A stretch of DNA of 10,152 nt from an uncultured Collinsella sp. (GTDB taxonomy: Bacteria; Actinomycetota; Coriobacteriia; Coriobacteriales; Coriobacteriaceae): contig USPH01000029.1 in the NCBI GenBank assembly GCA_900556515.1, forward strand, positions 1 through 10,152, written 5' to 3'. A model generated the notes under the pieces. The model ran no database searches, was not told the origin of the DNA, and saw only the letters and a program-made list of their open reading frames with translations. The position numbers and the translations under genes were made by a program. Shown here piece by piece: positions 6,000 to 10,152 of the stretch; positions within the stretch are counted from its first letter, which is position 1; every line of letters begins with the position of its first letter.

Positions 6000-6701
6000 A
6001 TGGAAGAATCGATGCACGTCGGCGAGCAAGAAACAAGCCTACAAGACCAGTCCTACCACACCATTCGACGCAAAATCGTCTACCTTGACTACAAGCCGGG
6101 CGAAAAGCTAGGCGTCAAGCAACTTTGCGACGACCTGGATATGGGGCGCACCCCTGTGCGCGAGGCACTGGTGCGTCTGGCGCAAGAGGGCCTGGTGCGC
6201 ACCGTGCCCCAGAGCGGTACCTACGTCTCACCCATCAATCTCACCCTTGCCGAGAGTGCCTGTTACATCCGCGAGCATCTGGAAAAGCAGGTGATTGTGG
6301 AGTGCTGCGCGCGCGCCACGTCGGCCGGCATCGAGCAGCTCGACCGCGCCATCGCGCTGCAGGAAAAGGCCATGGCCGAAGAGGATCGCATCGGCTTCTT
6401 TTTGAGCGACAACCTCATGCATCACATGATTTTTAGCATCGCATGCCGCAGCACCGTGTGGTCGTGGCTCGAGGAGACCAATGCCGACCTGGAGCGCTTC
6501 CGCTGGCTGCGCGCCGCCACGCAGGTTCTCGACAATCAGGACATCGTGAACGAGCACAAGCAGATTCGCCGCGCTATCGCCGGTCGCGACCCCATCGAAG
6601 CGAGCTTTTTGGTCAGCAAGCACCTTCACATGATGTTCCGCAACCAAACTGAGGTTCTGGACCAGTTCCCCGAGTACTTCGAGACCAGCAAGCTCCGCTA
6701 A
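6000..6701 (+). CDS. GntR-family regulator with FCD ligand-binding domain
   Basis: A 233-residue FadR-type regulator. The N-terminal winged helix (about 15-80) contains YHTIRRKIVYLDYKPGEKL and GRTPVREALVRLAQEGLVRTVPQSGTYV, the canonical GntR recognition helix and wing. The C-terminal all-helical FCD domain (about 85-215) keeps the usual metal and ligand histidines in order: D137, H141, H186 (VNEH) and H208 (SKHLH). FCD regulators bind small carboxylates or similar acids. Start choice is uncertain: ATG 5970 lacks a ribosome site, ATG 6000 has GAGG four bases away and ATG 6012 has GGAAG five bases away. I prefer 6000. It diverges from yeiH, so it is the likely local controller of that transporter and of itself. 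Confidence 0.92.
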   Translation: MEESMHVGEQETSLQDQSYHTIRRKIVYLDYKPGEKLGVKQLCDDLDMGRTPVREALVRLAQEGLVRTVPQSGTYVSPINLTLAESACYIREHLEKQVIVECCARATSAGIEQLDRAIALQEKAMAEEDRIGFFLSDNLMHHMIFSIACRSTVWSWLEETNADLERFRWLRAATQVLDNQDIVNEHKQIRRAIAGRDPIEASFLVSKHLHMMFRNQTEVLDQFPEYFETSKLR

Positions 6702-6708
6702 CCTGCCA

Positions 6709-6747
6709 AAACCACCACAAAGGGGACAGGCACCTTTGTGGTGGTTT
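6709..6747 (-). repeat. Palindromic intergenic repeat, copy 1
   Basis: A perfect 15-bp inverted repeat (AAACCACCACAAAGG at 6709-6723, CCTTTGTGGTGGTTT at 6733-6747) encloses a nine-base loop GGACAGGCA. It begins eight bases after the gntR stop. A second copy at 8827-8865 matches the reverse complement at 34 of 39 positions. The pair therefore looks like a dispersed REP-like element. The 15-bp hairpin may also stabilise or end the gntR transcript, though only TTTC follows it. Confidence 0.85.
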
Positions 6748-6755
6748 CTCCGTAC

Positions 6756-6795
6756 AAAAAGGCCCGGCTCCGTCAATGACGCGGAGCCGGGCCTT
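6756..6795 (-). terminator. Rho-independent terminator of glmS
   Basis: A perfect 14-bp stem (AAGGCCCGGCTCCG at 6759-6772, CGGAGCCGGGCCTT at 6782-6795) closes a nine-base loop. On the minus strand it runs into TTTTTG (6760-6755). It starts 24 bases after the glmS stop. Confidence 0.94.
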
Positions 6796-6818
6796 GGTCG
6801 TTAGAACGGCGGAACCAA

Positions 6819-8666
<1,848 letters not shown>

Positions 8667-8767
8667 AAGATAAATCCCTTCGTTCGCGTGACTGCAAGAC
8701 GTCCACGCACAAGGGGCGCTGAGACGTACAACGTTCGAGTATTGTACTCACGCAAACGCAAGCTGAT

Positions 8768-8800
8768 ATACCAGAAGTGGTATCTCAACTTAGATACCAC
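8768..8800. promoter_or_regulatory. Operator-like cluster of GGTAT half-sites
   Basis: GTGGTATCT (8777-8785) and AGATACCAC (8792-8800) form a perfect 9-bp inverted repeat with a six-base spacer. A third half-site, ATACCA (8768-8773), pairs with TGGTAT (8778-8783) across four bases. The cluster lies upstream of the glmS -10, about where an activator or upstream repressor would bind, and between two divergent promoters. It does not have the CG-centred form usual for LacI operators, so the binder could be another regulator. Confidence 0.65.
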
Positions 8801-8826
8801 CCGATGCACACACGTCCAGCCGGTCC

Positions 8827-8865
8827 AAACCACCACAAAGGCACCTGTCCCCTTCGTGGTGGTCG
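8827..8865 (+). repeat. Palindromic intergenic repeat, copy 2 (inverted relative to copy 1)
   Basis: The left arm AAACCACCACAAAGG (8827-8841) is identical to copy 1. The right arm CCTTCGTGGTGGTCG (8851-8865) has three changes that break the stem, and the loop is CACCTGTCC. Compared with the reverse complement of copy 1 (6709-6747) there are five differences in 39, four of them transitions, so the two share a recent origin and this one is decaying. Confidence 0.85.
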
Positions 8866-8934
8866 CGTTGGCAACAGCGTTTCCCCAGATAAAACCTGCC
8901 AAAATAAACCTATCCCTTTTTGGTTAGTTTGGGA

Positions 8935-8943
8935 TGCTACAAT
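8935..8943 (+). promoter_or_regulatory. Extended -10 promoter of the LacI-type gene
   Basis: TGC-TACAAT (8935-8943) is an extended -10 element 36 bases before the start codon. No consensus -35 lies 16-18 bases upstream. TACAA (8938-8942) and TTGTA (8949-8953) make an inverted repeat across the presumed start site, a possible autoregulatory operator. Confidence 0.5.
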
Positions 8944-8978
8944 CTGGCTTGTACTTGAAACGCATCAAAGGGGCCGCT

Positions 8979-10088
8979 ATGGCAAAGGTAAAAATCAGCG
9001 ACGTCGCGCGCGAGGCCGGAGTTTCGCTGGGCACGGTTTCCAACGCGCTCAACCACCCCGAAAAGCTGCGCCCCGAGACCCTCAAGCTCATCAACGAGAC
9101 CATCAATCGCCTTGGCTACCTGCCCAACCAAAGCGCTCGTCAGCTCGCGGGCGGCGCCACCAAGTCCTTTGGCCTGGTGCTCCCCCGTCTCGATCACGGC
9201 TTTTCGCTCCAAATCGCCAGCGGCGCCCACAACGAGGCCCGCAAGCACGGCTACGACTTGCTCATCGCCAACGCCGATAACGACGATATTCTCCAGGACC
9301 ATTACCTGCGCTACTTTATGGGCACCCAGATGTCCGGCGTCATGGTTCAGCCCATGGCATCCCCCGACTGGCATCCGGCCATGACTAAAATGCCCGTGCC
9401 GATCGTCCATCTGGACATCCATTGCTCCGAGCCCGGCTACTACGTAGCGGCCGACAACGAGGCCCAGGGTCGCATCATTGCCGAGCTCGCCATCGCCCGC
9501 GGCGCACACCATATTGTCGTCGTCGGCCGAGCAGCATTTATGCAACTCACCCTGCGCGTCCTTGGCATTCATAAGGCGCTCGCTCTGCACCCCGATATCA
9601 AGATCGAAGTCATCGACGCTGGCGAATGGAATACCGCCGCCGACGGCTACGGCATCGGCGCCCAAATCGCCGCGCGCCCCGCCGACGAACGCCCCGATTT
9701 TGTCGTCGGTCTGACCGACGTGCTGGCCTCGGGCGTCATCTCGGCGCTGGTCGACAAAGGCATCGCCGTCCCCGGGCAAGTACGCGTAGCAGGTTGCGAT
9801 GGCAACCCGCTCGCTTGGAGCGGATCGGTCCCGCTCACTACGGTAGCGCCCCCGGGCTACGAGATTGGCCGCAAGGGCGTTCAATTGCTCATGGAGCAAA
9901 TCGAGAACAAGGCCCCGGCAAAGATCAAGCATATCCGTGTCGGCTCCGCAGCGCGTACCGTCACCGCAGTCGCCGCCGAGGATATCAACCGCCAAGAACT
10001 GGTACGTCCGTTCCTACTGGAACGCGCCAGCACCCAGGCAAGCAGCCAGACCGACGCCACGGCCATCAACCTCGGTGCGTATCTATAG
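8979..10088 (+). CDS. LacI-family transcriptional regulator
   Basis: A 369-residue LacI/GalR regulator. The N-terminal helix-turn-helix is clear (ISDVAREAGVSLGTVSNALN, 6-25), followed by RLGYLPNQSARQLAGG (44-59), the hinge helix that enters the minor groove. Residues about 62-335 form the periplasmic-binding-protein-like sugar domain, with LGLVLPR-type first strand (SFGLVLPRL, 63-71), DNEAQGR (159-165) and AGCDGNPLAW (271-280; most relatives have G-D/F-D-D here). About 25 extra residues at the C-terminus (345-369, Ser/Thr/Ala/Gln-rich) go beyond the usual length. The start at 8979 has AAAGGGG five bases upstream; ATG 8934 would begin inside the promoter. The divergent position next to glmS suggests control of amino-sugar synthesis, but its own target could lie beyond the contig. 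Confidence 0.95.
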   Translation: MAKVKISDVAREAGVSLGTVSNALNHPEKLRPETLKLINETINRLGYLPNQSARQLAGGATKSFGLVLPRLDHGFSLQIASGAHNEARKHGYDLLIANADNDDILQDHYLRYFMGTQMSGVMVQPMASPDWHPAMTKMPVPIVHLDIHCSEPGYYVAADNEAQGRIIAELAIARGAHHIVVVGRAAFMQLTLRVLGIHKALALHPDIKIEVIDAGEWNTAADGYGIGAQIAARPADERPDFVVGLTDVLASGVISALVDKGIAVPGQVRVAGCDGNPLAWSGSVPLTTVAPPGYEIGRKGVQLLMEQIENKAPAKIKHIRVGSAARTVTAVAAEDINRQELVRPFLLERASTQASSQTDATAINLGAYL

Positions 10089-10122
10089 CACGCCCGCGAG
10101 TATGCTAAGTCGCCGCTTAAGC

Positions 10123-10152
10123 CTGTCTCTTATACACATCTCCGAGCCCACG
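10123..10152. other. Residual Nextera read-2 adapter, not genomic
   Basis: The 19-base mosaic end CTGTCTCTTATACACATCT (10123-10141) is followed by CCGAGCCCACG, the reverse complement of the Nextera read-2 adapter. Genomic sequence ends at about 10122, 34 bases after the LacI-type stop. Confidence 0.97.

Larger units (their letters stand above)
8667..8978. promoter_or_regulatory. Divergent glmS/lacI regulatory region
   Basis: This 312-base stretch contains no gene but several regulatory-looking signals, listed in part separately. For glmS a minus-strand -10 TACAAT (8746-8741) lies inside GAGTA-TTG-TACTC (8737-8749) and beside GTACAA/TTGTAC (8726-8731 with 8742-8747). It has no good -35, so it may depend on an activator. 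A strong operator-like palindrome is at 8768-8800, a dispersed repeat at 8827-8865, and the lacI extended -10 at 8935-8943. Confidence 0.6.

Noticed and set aside
8667..8760. glmS ribozyme in the glmS leader
   Set aside because: I could not find the conserved ribozyme core or its pairing pattern, and the leader is short.

Overview
The window is one bacterial contig of high-GC DNA (roughly 60% GC by eye). It carries nine protein genes and leftover Illumina Nextera adapter at both ends (1-29 and 10123-10152), so about 10.09 kb is genomic. The gene set and style suggest a gut actinobacterium of the Coriobacteriia, most likely Collinsella-like. This is inferred from base composition, the extended -10 promoters, the regulator-rich content and the CCACCACAAAGG palindromic repeats. 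No rRNA, tRNA or other lineage marker is present to prove it.

Left part (30-2614). A MarR-family regulator is followed, with a 13-base overlap, by an ABC exporter half-transporter on the minus strand; the contig end cuts the exporter off before its ATPase domain. The MarR leader carries a 15-bp direct repeat that looks like its operator. Upstream, on the same strand, is a 96-residue cysteine-containing protein of unknown function that ends in a textbook terminator. A plus-strand nitroreductase-family flavoprotein diverges from it and ends at a perfect 10-bp hairpin.

Middle part (2627-6701). Three minus-strand genes lie in series, in transcription order: a YeiH-family membrane transporter, a Fis-type regulator whose sigma-54-activator-like AAA+ domain has lost its ATPase motifs, and a basic single-pass membrane protein of unknown function. 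Between the transporter and the regulator is a strongly structured intergenic element with an 18-bp near-perfect inverted repeat. A GntR/FCD regulator diverges from the transporter and is the most likely controller of it.

Right part (6702-10122). Complete glmS (glucosamine-6-phosphate synthase) lies on the minus strand with its own terminator. It is flanked by two copies, in inverted orientation, of a 39-bp palindromic repeat. A LacI-family regulator diverges from it across a 312-bp intergenic region packed with inverted repeats and -10-like promoter elements, so control of amino-sugar synthesis by this regulator is plausible. The features that most deserve a second look are the pseudo-ATPase regulator, the structured element at 4631-4767, and the repeats and operators around glmS.
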